Assembly (NCBI RefSeq): GCF_023555375.1
Contig: NZ_JAJSEE010000004.1
Location: 62,001 to 126,000 of the forward strand
Direction of reading: 5' to 3'
DNA length: 64,000 nt
Source of the DNA: Guyparkeria hydrothermalis
GTDB taxonomy: Bacteria; Pseudomonadota; Gammaproteobacteria; Halothiobacillales; Halothiobacillaceae
Part shown: piece after piece, positions 20,168-33,002 of the stretch
Layout: each line of letters opens with the position of its first letter
Position numbering within the stretch: the stretch's first letter is position 1
The notes under the pieces: generated by a model
Databases searched by the model: none
The model's input: the letters and a program-made list of their open reading frames with translations, nothing else
What the model was told of the DNA's origin: nothing
Position numbers and translations under genes: made by a program

Positions 20168-20849
20168 TTGCCCGGGTCAAACCCGTGCGGGGGCCGTTTC
20201 CGCCCTGTCGACGACGGGTCGATCCGCGTCGAGGCGCCTGTACGGCTGGGCCATGCTCGCGACCGTCGTGGCCCTCGGCAGCGGCTGCGCCAGCCCGCCC
20301 GGGTACGCTCCCGGCGGCGACGAGCGGGCCAGCAAGGCCGAGGAGGCCGCGGCACTGCTCGACGAGGCGCAGCGGCGCAGCGAACTGCCTTACAACCCGC
20401 TCGAGACCATCGACACCCTCTCCGGCATGCACCCGCGTGCCATCGAGGCCGTCATCCAGGCGGTTTCGCAACTCGGCACGCCCTACCGCTGGGGCGGGGA
20501 ATCGGCCGATCACGGCTTCGACTGCAGCGGGCTGACCCAGCATGCCTTCAAGGCCGCCAGCATCGACCTGCCGCGCACCTCGGCGCAGCAATACCGGGCC
20601 ACCAAGCGCATCGAACGCGACGCACTGCGCCCGGGCGACCTGGTCTTCTTCCGACTCAACGGCAAACGGGTGGACCACGTCGGCATCTACGTCGGCGGCG
20701 ACCGGTTCATCCATGCCCCGTCGAGGGGCAAGACCGTCTCGTTCGCCAGCCTCGACAACGTCTTCTGGTCACGCAAGTACGTCGGCGCCGGACGCGCCGC
20801 CGAGGCCAATGAACTACAGTTGGCTGGGAACCGTCCCGAAGACTTCTGA
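20148..20849 (+). CDS. NlpC/P60 peptidoglycan endopeptidase, probable lipoprotein
   Basis: A protein of about 233 residues. The C-terminal NlpC/P60 domain has the catalytic cysteine in FDCSGLTQHAF, the histidine in VDHVGIYVG and the third polar residue in FIHAPSRGKTV. It should cut cell-wall peptides between D-glutamate and diaminopimelate. The N-terminus has RR followed by a short hydrophobic stretch ending LGSGCASP, a likely but non-standard lipoprotein signal. The start is unsure. GTG 20148 gives a 20-nt overlap with rlmL, ATG 20085 a longer overlap, and ATG 20253 would leave almost no positively charged region before the hydrophobic core. Confidence 0.85.
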   Translation: MKSDGADCPGQTRAGAVSALSTTGRSASRRLYGWAMLATVVALGSGCASPPGYAPGGDERASKAEEAAALLDEAQRRSELPYNPLETIDTLSGMHPRAIEAVIQAVSQLGTPYRWGGESADHGFDCSGLTQHAFKAASIDLPRTSAQQYRATKRIERDALRPGDLVFFRLNGKRVDHVGIYVGGDRFIHAPSRGKTVSFASLDNVFWSRKYVGAGRAAEANELQLAGNRPEDF

Positions 20850-20997
20850 GCCGGTCGCTTGACGGCAACGGAACGAATCGTCGTAACCCGCAGCGGCGAC
20901 AGAATGGTCCCACATGGCCGATCCCGGGCTGGATCGCCACGTTAGCGCCCCGGCCGACTCGGAAGGACAACGATGCCCCACAGGGAGGGCTTCTGCC

Positions 20998-21957
20998 ATG
21001 GAACGAAGGCAGTTTCTGATCGCCGGCGGTCTCGTCCCCTTCGCCGCCCTGCTGGGCTGTGACGGCCGCGAGCCGCTCTTGCGTGTCTCCGGGATCACCT
21101 GGGTCGGTTACGAGCCCCTGTTTCTGGCCCGCACGCTCGATCTCCTCCCGCCCGATCACATCCGGCTGATCGAATCCCCCTCGAATACCAACAGTCTGAT
21201 GCAACTGGCCTCCGGCGAGGTCGAGGCCGCCACGCTCACGCTGGACGAGTTCATTCTTGCCCGCGCCGGCGGCATTCCGGTGCGCGTGGCCCTGGTGTTC
21301 GATACCTCCGAGGGCGCCGACGTGGTCATGGCCCGTCCCGGCATCGACCGACTCGAGCACCTGGCGGGACGACGTGTCGGCGTGGAGGAAACGGCCGCCG
21401 GCGCCCTGATGCTGCGAAAGTCACTCGAAGCCGCCGGCCTCGAACCCGAGGACGTCACGCGGGTGGCCGTCATCGGCGGCGGCCAGGTCGACGCTTACCG
21501 GAATGGCGAGATCGATGCGGTCATCAGCTACGAGCCCTTCGCCTCGCGACTCGAGGCCCTGGGCGCCACCCGGCTCTACGACAGCAGCGCCTTCCCGGGA
21601 CTGATCGTCGACGTCCTCGCCGTCAGCGAGCGGGCGATCGGCCGGCAGCCCAAGGCGCTGGCCGAGCTGGTGTCGGCCTACTTCGAGGCATTGGCCGTGG
21701 TGAAATCGAGCCCCGGACGTGCCCACCGCCTGATGGCACCGCGATTGGGGCTCTCGATCGACGAGACGGCACGCGCCTACGAGGGGATCGTCCTGCTGGG
21801 CGTCGAGGACAATCACGCCTGGCTCGACCCGCCGGCTAGCCGACTTACCCAGGCGACCCAGGCGGTCGCCGAGATCATGCAGGCCAACGCGCTGATCGAC
21901 CAGGTGCCGACCCTGTCCGACATCGCCACGGCGCGCTTTCTGCCGGAGGCCCCATGA
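20998..21957 (+). CDS. NMT1/THI5-like substrate-binding lipoprotein, probable ligand sensor
   Basis: A protein of 319 residues. The signal MERRQFLIAGGLVPFAALLGC ends in a good lipobox. The rest is a periplasmic binding fold of the NMT1/THI5/SsuA kind (TWVGYEPLFLARTLDLL, SNTNSLMQLASGEVEAATLTLDEF, RVGVEETAAGALMLRKSLE, GEIDAVISYEPFASRL). Such proteins usually feed nitrate-, sulfonate- or pyrimidine-type ABC importers. Here no ABC permease or ATPase is adjacent. Its TGA instead overlaps the ATG of a membrane GGDEF-EAL protein, so it probably presents a ligand to that sensor. The start at 20998 has an AGGGAGG site upstream. Confidence 0.87.
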   Translation: MERRQFLIAGGLVPFAALLGCDGREPLLRVSGITWVGYEPLFLARTLDLLPPDHIRLIESPSNTNSLMQLASGEVEAATLTLDEFILARAGGIPVRVALVFDTSEGADVVMARPGIDRLEHLAGRRVGVEETAAGALMLRKSLEAAGLEPEDVTRVAVIGGGQVDAYRNGEIDAVISYEPFASRLEALGATRLYDSSAFPGLIVDVLAVSERAIGRQPKALAELVSAYFEALAVVKSSPGRAHRLMAPRLGLSIDETARAYEGIVLLGVEDNHAWLDPPASRLTQATQAVAEIMQANALIDQVPTLSDIATARFLPEAP

Positions 21958-24827
21958 CCCTGCCGCGCCTGTCACTGCGCCTGATGGTCCCGCTGGGCCT
22001 GGCCCTGCTGTTCCTGCTGATCACCGCCGTGTCGCTGATCAATGGCATCCACAATCGCTCGGGGATCTTCGTCGCCGATTCCAGCCAGCGCCTGCTGCGC
22101 TACACCACCGAAATCGCGCGCACCATCGAACAGGGCGGGCTCGACAATCGCGGCCTGCTTGACGCACGGGTCAGCAGCATCCTGAGCGACCCGCGCGTCG
22201 ACATGCTGATCGCGGTCGGACCGGACCGCGAGGTACTGGTCGCGCCGCAACGGACCTGGCGCGGCGAGCCGGTCGACAGGCTGTTCACCGGTCTCGACCC
22301 GGACTCCTTCACCGACCGGCAGGACGAGCGCCTACCCTACCTCGAGCACCTCGAGGAAGGGCGCACGATCCGGGCGCTGCAATCCTTCGAGTTGCCGGGC
22401 CTGTCCGACCGACCGCGTTCGGAGAGCCGTGGCGTGGTCTGCGTGCGCATGGACCTGACCGCCGAGCTGGCGCGGATCCGCAACGAGGCGATCCTCGCCC
22501 GCCTGCCCGAGGCCGGCGTGATGCTGTTGATCATCCTGCTGACCGCCTGGGTGCTCGACAGCCAGATCACCCGCCCGCTTGGACGGTTGCGTACCGCGGC
22601 CATGCGCCTGCGGCACGGTGATCACGACGTACGGCTACCCGAGCGCGGCTGCAGCGAGATCGCCGAGGTCGCCGAGGGCTTCAACGCCATGACGCGCGCC
22701 ATCGCCGAGGCGCGCGACCAGCTGGTCAGAAGCGAGCGGCGCCTGGCGGTCACCCTCGACTCGATCGGCGACGGACTGATCGCCACCGACCTCGACGGTC
22801 GCGTGACCCTGATGAACCCGGTTGCCGAACGGCTGACGGGCTGGTCGCGCGAGGAGGCGGTTGGCCAGCCGATCGAGGCGGTGTTCGTGATCTGTCATGC
22901 CGATGACGACCGACCGGTCGCCATCCCCATCCGCCGCGTGCTCAGCGAAGGCACCCTCGTGGGACTGGCCAACCACACCGTGCTTACCGACCGCCACGGC
23001 CAACGCCACCACATCGCCGACAGCGCCGCCCCCATCCAGCAGGAGGACGGCTCGCTGGTGGGCGTGGTTCTGGTCTTTCACGACATGAGCGCGGAGTACC
23101 AGCTGCGCGAGGCACTGGCCGAAAGCGAGCAGCACTTCCGTACGCTTGCCGACAACGGCCAGGCGCTGATCTGGACCGCCGACATCGAGGGCCAGCGCGA
23201 CTACGTCAACCGCCCCTGGCTCACCTTCACCGGGCTGGCGCGCGACGAGGCGCTCGGCGAACAGTGGCACCATGCCGTGCATCCGGACGACCTGCCCGGC
23301 CTGCGTCAGGTGCTCGCGTCGGCCTACGAGCGGCGCGTGTCCTTCACCCGGGAATACCGGCTGCGCCATCGCAGTGGGGAATACCGGTGGTTGCTGGCCA
23401 AGGGCACGCCGCGCTTCAACAGCCGCGGCGAGTTCATCGGCTTCATGGGCCAGTGCATCGATGTCACGGCGGACAAGGAGACCGCGGCCCAGCTCGAACG
23501 GCTCGCCTACCACGATGGCCTGACCGATCTGCCCAACCGCGCCCTGCTGCTCGACCGGGTCGACCAGGCGATCCGGCAGCGCAAGCGTCATGGCGGGGTC
23601 GGTGCCCTGTTCTTCGTCGATCTCGACGAGTTCAAGCAGATCAACGACCTGTACGGCCATGCCCGTGGCGATCAGGTGTTGATGGAGGTCTCCCGTCGGC
23701 TGACCGGGCTGGTGCGGGACACGGACACGGTTGCCCGCCTGGGCGGGGACGAGTTCCTGGTGCTGGTCCCCGAGATGGCAGGCCACGTCGACGACGCCCG
23801 CCGCTCGGCGCTCGCGCTGGCCGACAAGCTCCGTCATGCCATGGAGCAGCCATTCGAATTCGAGGGATTTCGGCACCTGGCAACCGCAAGCGTCGGCCTG
23901 ACGCTGTTTGCCGGCAAGGTGGGCAACGCCGAGGAACTGGTACGCGAGGCCGACATCGCCATGTACCAGGCCAAGCGGGCGGGACGAAACAACCTGGTCA
24001 ACTTCGAGTCGGGCATGGTCGAGTCGGTGACCCGCCGCTACCGGCTGGAGCAGGAGCTAAAGCAGGCCCTCGATCGCGGCGAGTTCGAACTGCACCTGCA
24101 GTCGCAGTTCGATCGCGACGAGCGGCTGATCGGCGCCGAGGTGCTGCTGCGCTGGCGCCATCCCGTGCGCGGGCTGGTCTCGCCAGCGGAGTTCATCCCG
24201 GTGGCCGAGGAATCCGGCCAGATTATCGCCATCGGCGAATGGGTGCTGAGCGAGGCCTGCCACCTACTGCACGGGCTCGAGCACTCCACGCCGCCCGGCC
24301 AGCGGGTGCCGACCATCTCGGTGAACGTCAGTCCGCGCCAGTTCCGCACGCCCGATTTCGTCGACCGTGTCCGCGAGACGATCGAGCAGACCGGTATCGA
24401 CCCCTCGCACCTGATGATCGAGATCACCGAGAACATGCTGGTCAGCCACGCCTCGGACGCCATTGCCCGCATGCGTGCGCTCGCCGCGCTGGGCCTGGCC
24501 TTTTCCATCGACGACTTCGGCACCGGTTACTCGTCGTTCGCCTACCTCAAGCGCCTGCCCTTGAGCGAGATCAAGCTCGACAAGAGCTTTGTCGACGACG
24601 TGCCCGGCACCCCGGGCGACACCGCGATGGTCGAGGCGATCCTGGCCATGGCCTCGCGTCTCGGCATCGACGTGGTGGCCGAGGGCGTCGAGACCTGCGA
24701 GCAGTTCGACTACCTCAAGGAAAACGACTGCAGCCGGTTCCAGGGCTTCTGCTTCGCGCGCCCGGTGCCGGCACGCCAGTGGGTCGACGAGCGGCTCGAG
24801 GCGATGGAAAAGCGCCCGTCGTACTGA
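21954..24827 (+). CDS. Membrane HAMP-PAS-PAS-GGDEF-EAL c-di-GMP sensor
   Basis: A protein of 957 residues. A first membrane helix lies at about 8-28, a periplasmic region at about 30-180, a second helix at LPEAGVMLLIILLTAWVL, and then a HAMP linker (SQITRPLGRLRTAAMRLRHGD). A PAS domain starts near 255 (VTLDSIGDGLIATDLDG). A second PAS/PAC starts near 385 (HFRTLADNGQALIWTAD). GGDEF is intact (RLGGDEFLVLVPE). In the EAL domain the signature is EVLLRW instead of EALLRW, and DDFGTG, KLDKSF and EGVE are present. Both activities are therefore plausible. It is coupled by a 4-nt overlap to the binding lipoprotein gene, which probably supplies its periplasmic signal. Confidence 0.94.
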   Translation: MTLPRLSLRLMVPLGLALLFLLITAVSLINGIHNRSGIFVADSSQRLLRYTTEIARTIEQGGLDNRGLLDARVSSILSDPRVDMLIAVGPDREVLVAPQRTWRGEPVDRLFTGLDPDSFTDRQDERLPYLEHLEEGRTIRALQSFELPGLSDRPRSESRGVVCVRMDLTAELARIRNEAILARLPEAGVMLLIILLTAWVLDSQITRPLGRLRTAAMRLRHGDHDVRLPERGCSEIAEVAEGFNAMTRAIAEARDQLVRSERRLAVTLDSIGDGLIATDLDGRVTLMNPVAERLTGWSREEAVGQPIEAVFVICHADDDRPVAIPIRRVLSEGTLVGLANHTVLTDRHGQRHHIADSAAPIQQEDGSLVGVVLVFHDMSAEYQLREALAESEQHFRTLADNGQALIWTADIEGQRDYVNRPWLTFTGLARDEALGEQWHHAVHPDDLPGLRQVLASAYERRVSFTREYRLRHRSGEYRWLLAKGTPRFNSRGEFIGFMGQCIDVTADKETAAQLERLAYHDGLTDLPNRALLLDRVDQAIRQRKRHGGVGALFFVDLDEFKQINDLYGHARGDQVLMEVSRRLTGLVRDTDTVARLGGDEFLVLVPEMAGHVDDARRSALALADKLRHAMEQPFEFEGFRHLATASVGLTLFAGKVGNAEELVREADIAMYQAKRAGRNNLVNFESGMVESVTRRYRLEQELKQALDRGEFELHLQSQFDRDERLIGAEVLLRWRHPVRGLVSPAEFIPVAEESGQIIAIGEWVLSEACHLLHGLEHSTPPGQRVPTISVNVSPRQFRTPDFVDRVRETIEQTGIDPSHLMIEITENMLVSHASDAIARMRALAALGLAFSIDDFGTGYSSFAYLKRLPLSEIKLDKSFVDDVPGTPGDTAMVEAILAMASRLGIDVVAEGVETCEQFDYLKENDCSRFQGFCFARPVPARQWVDERLEAMEKRPSY

Positions 24828-24884
24828 CCATCGGAACGGTTTTCTGCCCGTGCCAACGGCTGCCTCGGGCCGCCTGCCAGTCGA

Positions 24885-26414
24885 TCAGGAAGACGAGGCC
24901 CCGCTATCGGGCTTGCGCCATTCCACCGGCACGTCACCGTCGGCGAAACGCAGGTTCAACGCCAACCGGTCGTGCGTGCCCGCCAGCACCGACACCTCCG
25001 ACGCCCGCTTGACCAGCACGCCCGACGAGCCGTCCCGCGTCTCGACCAGGGCGTATCCGCGTTTCTGCACCTGGCGGGGCCCAAGTGCCTCCAGCTGGCG
25101 CGACAGCCCCGCCAATCGCGTGCGCTCCTCGCGCAGGCGTCGTTCGAAGCTGCGCGGGTCAAGACGCACCGCATCAAGCCGTGCGCGCCAGCGGGGCATC
25201 AGCCGCTCCCGACTGATCAACAGCCCCCGCGAGAGCCGCGCGACCCGCTCGCGCTCGGCCTGACCGACCGCGACCATCCCCTGGTGCAACCGACTGGCGG
25301 GCTCGACCAAGCGTCCCCGCAAGGCCTCCAGCTGCCGTCGCGGATGCGCCCCGTCCAGGCGCCGGCGCAACCCGTGAGTGCGTTCGCGCCCCTGGGCGAC
25401 ACGTCGCTCGATCCCGTGCCGCAGCGGGGCAGCCAGGCCGACCAAACGAGACCGGGCCAGGCGCAACCGTTCCACCGGCCCGGCGCGTTCCAGCCGGCGT
25501 GACAACCCGTCCAGGTGCTGGGCCTGCGTCTGCTGACGCGCCTCCCAGCGCATGCGGGCACGATCGGCCAACCGGCCAATCCCCTGGCGCATGTCGCTCG
25601 CCGTGATCGGCGTGGCCAGCTCGGCGGCCCCGGTCGGGGTGGCCGCGCGCCGATCGGCCACCAGGTCGCATAGGGTGGTGTCGGTCTCGTGACCCACGCC
25701 ACTGATGACCGGCACCGGGCAGTCGTATAAGGCACGAACCAGTGCCTCGTCGTTGAACGACCACAGATCCGACAGCGACCCACCCCCACGCACGATCAGG
25801 GCGACGTCGAATGCCTCGCTCGTGAGCTGCGAAACCGCCTGGCGCAGCTCGCCGGCCGACTCGGCCCCCTGCACCCGCACCGGGAACAGCGTGACCCGCG
25901 CCAGCGGCAATCGCCGCGCCAGGGTCACGCGCACGTCGTGGATGGCCGCCCCGGTGTCCGAGGAGATCACCGCGATCCGCCGCGGCATCGTCGGCGTGGG
26001 TCGCTTGTGCTCGGCAGCGAACAAGCCCTCGGCAAGCAGGCGTTGCTTGAGCCGCTCGAACTCGGCCGCCAGTCGCCCCTCGCCGGCCGGGGCAATCGAC
26101 TGGACGATCAGCTGGTAGGCGCCGCGCTCGGTGTAGATACCCAGCCGGCCGGTGGCGACCACCTCCTCGCCCTCGCGCAGGGGGTGGGCACAGCGCTGCG
26201 CATTGCCGCGAAAGAACGCGCAGCGCAGCTGGGAGCGCTCGTCCTTGAGCGCGAAGTAGTGATGCCCGGAGGCCGCGCGCTTGTGCTCGCTGATCTCACC
26301 GATTACCTCGACCACCCCGAACACCTGCCCGAGCAGATCGCCGGCCTGCTTGTTGATCTGGGTAACCGAAAGCGCAGTCGCGCCCGCGCCCGGGGCGCCG
26401 GAGTTGATCGGCAT
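24885..26414 (-). CDS. xseA: Exodeoxyribonuclease VII large subunit
   Basis: A protein of 509 residues, somewhat longer than the 456 of E. coli. It degrades single-stranded DNA together with XseB. An OB-fold N-terminal domain (VTQINKQAGDLLGQVFGVVEVIGEIS) is followed by the catalytic region with AVISSDTGAAIHDV, ALIVRGGGSLSDLWSFNDEALVRALYDCPVPVISGVGHETDTTLCDLVAD. Long arginine-rich coiled helices follow, and a C-terminal KRGYALVETRDGS segment. ATG 26414 is placed just before the conserved region. Upstream codons to 26477 overlap the promoter-proximal side of the next terminator. xseB is not in the window. Confidence 0.95.
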   Translation of the reverse strand: MPINSGAPGAGATALSVTQINKQAGDLLGQVFGVVEVIGEISEHKRAASGHHYFALKDERSQLRCAFFRGNAQRCAHPLREGEEVVATGRLGIYTERGAYQLIVQSIAPAGEGRLAAEFERLKQRLLAEGLFAAEHKRPTPTMPRRIAVISSDTGAAIHDVRVTLARRLPLARVTLFPVRVQGAESAGELRQAVSQLTSEAFDVALIVRGGGSLSDLWSFNDEALVRALYDCPVPVISGVGHETDTTLCDLVADRRAATPTGAAELATPITASDMRQGIGRLADRARMRWEARQQTQAQHLDGLSRRLERAGPVERLRLARSRLVGLAAPLRHGIERRVAQGRERTHGLRRRLDGAHPRRQLEALRGRLVEPASRLHQGMVAVGQAERERVARLSRGLLISRERLMPRWRARLDAVRLDPRSFERRLREERTRLAGLSRQLEALGPRQVQKRGYALVETRDGSSGVLVKRASEVSVLAGTHDRLALNLRFADGDVPVEWRKPDSGASSS

Positions 26415-26480
26415 GTGCCTGTCCCCACGTCTGTTCAGAAGGCGGGCGAGCCCAAGGAAACGCTCGCCGAATGCCACATG

Positions 26481-26508
26481 AAAAAGGCCGCGAACAACGT
26501 CCGCGGCC
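26481..26508 (-). terminator. Terminator of the SoxK-like gene
   Basis: A 7-bp GC stem (26486-26492 with 26502-26508) is followed on the minus strand by five T residues. It lies 70 nt after the stop of the minus-strand gene at 26578. Confidence 0.8.
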
Positions 26509-26577
26509 CCGGAATGCTTGCTGTTTCAGGCGGTCGGCCAACCCCCGGGGCTGGCCGAAACCCTCAAATCCTGGCGA

Positions 26578-26898
26578 TTACCAGGACTTGTACGGACCGG
26601 CGTCCTGCTCGGCCCACTGCTTCTCGGCCAGCGCCTGCAGCTCCTTGATGTACTCGGCCTTCTCGATGGCCTTCTCGTACTCGCCCTTCTTGGCCAGCTT
26701 GTCGGCTTCGCCGAACAGCGGGCTCTTCGGGTGCGGGCTCCAGGCCGCGTAGCCCTTCTCTTCAACGGCCTCGACCGCTGCCTGGGCTTCCTGCTTGGCC
26801 TTCTCGTAGTCGGCTTCGCTGGCGGCGTTGGCCATACCGGCGGTACCGATCAGGGCAAAGCCCGCAGCTGCGGCAACAACGCGTGCTGTTTTAATCAT
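26578..26898 (-). CDS. Small periplasmic helical protein, possibly SoxXA-binding (SoxK-like)
   Basis: A protein of 106 residues with a clear signal peptide (MIKTARVVAAAAGFALIGTAGMANA). The mature part is two charged helices joined by a turn: EADYEKAKQEAQAAVEAVEEKGYAAW and GEADKLAKKGEYEKAIEKAEYIKELQALAEKQW. An alanine-rich YxxAxxxA helix, then a Trp, then KxGEYEKAIxxA resembles the SoxXA-binding proteins (SoxK) of sulfur oxidisers. The match is by pattern only, and no sox genes are nearby. A well-placed AGGAGG site lies ahead of the ATG. Confidence 0.6.
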   Translation of the reverse strand: MIKTARVVAAAAGFALIGTAGMANAASEADYEKAKQEAQAAVEAVEEKGYAAWSPHPKSPLFGEADKLAKKGEYEKAIEKAEYIKELQALAEKQWAEQDAGPYKSW

Positions 26899-26947
26899 TA
26901 TTTACTGCCTCCTAGGTGGTTTGCTCTGGTAGCGAGTCCGACTCTAG

Positions 26948-28564
<1,617 letters not shown>

Positions 28565-28602
28565 TCCAATCCCGCGCCCCGCGGGGCGCCTCGGTTTACA
28601 AC

Positions 28603-28625
28603 GACCCGGCCTTGCCTGCCGGGTC
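28603..28625. other. Hairpin in the guaB-guaA gap
   Basis: An 8-bp perfect stem, GACCCGGC with GCCGGGTC, encloses a 7-nt loop. No T run follows, so it may tune or partly terminate guaB transcripts. A palindromic GCGCCCCGCGGGGCGC lies just before it at 28574-28589. Confidence 0.4.
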
Positions 28626-28675
28626 GACTTGTTACAGGGCCAAGCCGCCCTTGCCTGAACAACACGGACCTGACG

Positions 28676-30277
28676 ATGACCGCTTCCTCGACCATCCCGC
28701 ACCCCGATATCCACGCCGAGCGCATCCTGATCCTGGATTTCGGCTCGCAGTACACGCAGTTGATCGCCCGGCGCGTACGCGAGTCGCGCGTCTACTGCGA
28801 GATCCACTCCTGGGATGTCGACAACGCCTTCGTCCGTGACTTCAACCCCACCGGCATCATCCTCTCCGGCGGCCCGGAGTCGGTGATCGACCCGCAGAAC
28901 GCGCCCGCCGCACCCGAGATGGTCTTCACGCTGGACGTGCCGGTGCTGGGAATCTGCTACGGCATGCAGACCATGGCCGCGCAACTCGGTGGCAAGGTGG
29001 AGAACGCCAGCCACCAGGAGTTCGGTTTCGCCAAGGTGCGCGCGCGCGGCCACACCGCGCTACTGAAGGACATCGAGGACGAGGTCACCGAGGAAGGATT
29101 CGGCCTGCTGGACGTCTGGATGAGCCATGGCGATCACGTGGTCGAACTGCCCGAGGGCTTCAAGCTGATGGCCTCCTCGGACAACGCGCCGATCGCCGGG
29201 ATGGCCGACGAGTCGCGCCACTTTTACGGCGTGCAGTTCCATCCCGAGGTCACCCACACCCGCCAGGGCGCGCGCATCATCGAGCGCTTCGTCCGTGACA
29301 TCTGCGACACGCAGGGGCTGTGGCGCTCCGAGGCGATCATCGAGACGATGATCGAGCAGGTGCAGGAAAAGGTGGGTGACGAGGAAGTGATCCTCGGCCT
29401 GTCCGGCGGCGTGGACTCCTCGGTGGTCGCCGCCCTGCTCCACCGCGCCATCGGCGACCAGCTGACCTGCATCTTCGTCGACAACGGCCTGCTGCGCGAG
29501 GGCGAAGGCGACCAGGTGATGCGCACCTTCGCCGAGCACCTGGGCGTGCGCGTGATCCGCGTCGATGCCGAGGACCAATTCCTCTCCCGGCTGGCCGGCG
29601 AGGCCGACCCGGAGAAAAAGCGCAAGATCATCGGCAACACCTTCATCGACATCTTCGATGCCGAGGCCGGCAAGCGCGAGAACGCCCAGTGGCTCGCCCA
29701 GGGCACCATCTACCCCGACGTGATCGAATCGGCCGGCTCCAAGACCGGCAAGGCGCACGTGATCAAGTCGCACCACAACGTCGGTGGCCTGCCCGAGCAC
29801 ATGAAGCTCGGCCTGGTCGAGCCGCTGCGCGAGCTGTTCAAGGACGAGGTCCGTCAGATCGGCCTCGAGCTCGGTCTGCCCAGCGAGATGATCATGCGCC
29901 ATCCCTTCCCGGGGCCGGGCCTGGGCGTGCGCATCCTCGGCGAGGTCAAGCGCGAGTACGCCGACCTGTTGCGCCGCGCCGATGCCATCTTCATCCACGA
30001 GCTGCGCGAGGCGGGACTGTACGACCAGGTCTCGCAGGCCTTCGCCGTGTTCCTGCCGGTCCGCTCGGTGGGCGTGATGGGTGACGGTCGCCGCTATGAC
30101 TACGTGGTCGCCCTGCGCGCCGTGGAAACCATCGACTTCATGACCGCCCGCTGGGCCCGCCTGCCCTACGAGTTCCTGGAGAAGGTCTCGTTGCGCATCG
30201 TCAACGAGGTGCGCGGCATCTCGCGGGTCGTCTACGACGTCACCGGCAAGCCGCCGGGCACCATCGAGTGGGAATGA
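28676..30277 (+). CDS. guaA: GMP synthase, glutamine-hydrolysing
   Basis: A protein of 533 residues. It aminates XMP to GMP with ATP and glutamine. The class I amidotransferase domain (residues 1-210) has the nucleophile in VLGICYGMQ and the histidine-glutamate pair in [11 protein letters not shown]. The ATP pyrophosphatase domain begins at about 235 with [15 protein letters not shown]. The C-terminal dimerisation domain ends with the typical PPGTIEWE. The order guaB-guaA is conventional. Repeat B begins 9 nt after the stop. Confidence 0.98.
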   Translation: MTASSTIPHPDIHAERILILDFGSQYTQLIARRVRESRVYCEIHSWDVDNAFVRDFNPTGIILSGGPESVIDPQNAPAAPEMVFTLDVPVLGICYGMQTMAAQLGGKVENASHQEFGFAKVRARGHTALLKDIEDEVTEEGFGLLDVWMSHGDHVVELPEGFKLMASSDNAPIAGMADESRHFYGVQFHPEVTHTRQGARIIERFVRDICDTQGLWRSEAIIETMIEQVQEKVGDEEVILGLSGGVDSSVVAALLHRAIGDQLTCIFVDNGLLREGEGDQVMRTFAEHLGVRVIRVDAEDQFLSRLAGEADPEKKRKIIGNTFIDIFDAEAGKRENAQWLAQGTIYPDVIESAGSKTGKAHVIKSHHNVGGLPEHMKLGLVEPLRELFKDEVRQIGLELGLPSEMIMRHPFPGPGLGVRILGEVKREYADLLRRADAIFIHELREAGLYDQVSQAFAVFLPVRSVGVMGDGRRYDYVVALRAVETIDFMTARWARLPYEFLEKVSLRIVNEVRGISRVVYDVTGKPPGTIEWE

Positions 30278-30286
30278 CGCCCGCTA

Positions 30287-30554
30287 GGGAAGGCCTGCAC
30301 GAATCCGATGCCACTCTGGCTTGGCGAGTCGTTCGTGATCAAGGCGCGATGTCGCCGGCGTGCCGGTGGCCACGTCAACACATTGCAACGCGGGGCACGG
30401 GCGACGCGCCAAGCCCCGCCGGGCGAGCCTTGAGCCGGGCATCTGCTGCGTTGTCGTCCGAGGATGCGGGAACACCCTTCCGCGGCGGACGAACGCCTTG
30501 CATCTGCCCGGCTCCAGGCACGCAGAGCGGTATCGGATTCGTGCAGGCCTTCCC
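30287..30554 (+). repeat. 268-bp three-stem inverted-repeat element, copy B
   Basis: The terminal arms GGGAAGGCCTGCACGAATCC and about ten further bases match with few mismatches. Hairpin 1 starts GGCTTGGCGAGTCG and pairs with CGACGCGCCAAGCC. Hairpin 2 starts GCCTTGAGCCGGGCA and pairs with TGCCCGGCTCCAGGC. CTAG flanks the left end and CTAA the right end, reading the outer G as part of the target. It fills nearly the whole gap between guaA and tadA, so it must lie in the transcribed region of one or both. Confidence 0.88.
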
Positions 30555-30572
30555 TAATCGACTCGGACAACG

Positions 30573-31028
30573 ATGACCGGACGCGACCGCCGCTTCATGC
30601 AGGAGTGCCTGGCCCTCGCCCGGCACTCGATCGAGGCCGGCGAGGTGCCGGTCGGCGCGGTGGTGGTCGACGCCGGCGGCCGGGTGATCGGCCGCGGCCA
30701 CAATCGGCCGGTCGCCCTGCACGACCCCAGCGCGCACGCCGAAGTCCTGGCCATGCGCGAAGCGGGCGCTTTCCTGGGCAACTACCGGCTCGACGACTGC
30801 ACGCTCTACGTCACCTTGGAGCCGTGCCCGATGTGCCTGGCCGCCGCCTCGCATGCGCGCATCAGTCGTATCGTGTACGCGGCCCCCGACCCGCGTGCCG
30901 GCGCCTGCGGTAGCGCCATCGACCTCAACCGTGCCGACTGGCACCACTTCCGCCCGGTGATCGACACCGGCCCCTGCGAGGCCGAGGCCGCCGCCCTGCT
31001 CACCGGGTTCTTCCGCGACCGCCGCTGA
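30573..31028 (+). CDS. tadA: tRNA-specific adenosine deaminase
   Basis: A protein of 151 residues. It converts adenosine 34 of tRNA-Arg(ACG) to inosine. The zinc-dependent deaminase motifs are HAEVLAMREAG (zinc histidine and catalytic glutamate) and LEPCPMCLAA (two zinc cysteines). SHARISRIVYAAPDPRAGACGS matches the TadA family closely. The ATG lies 18 nt after the end of repeat B, so any nearby promoter has to be in or upstream of that repeat. Confidence 0.96.
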   Translation: MTGRDRRFMQECLALARHSIEAGEVPVGAVVVDAGGRVIGRGHNRPVALHDPSAHAEVLAMREAGAFLGNYRLDDCTLYVTLEPCPMCLAAASHARISRIVYAAPDPRAGACGSAIDLNRADWHHFRPVIDTGPCEAEAAALLTGFFRDRR

Positions 31029-31115
31029 CCGACGAATCCGTCCATAACGGCGCGAAGCAACCGCGTACAATGTACCGCGCTCCTCCCTCTCACCTGCCAC
31101 CAGATCCCCTGACCC

Positions 31116-33002
<1,887 letters not shown>

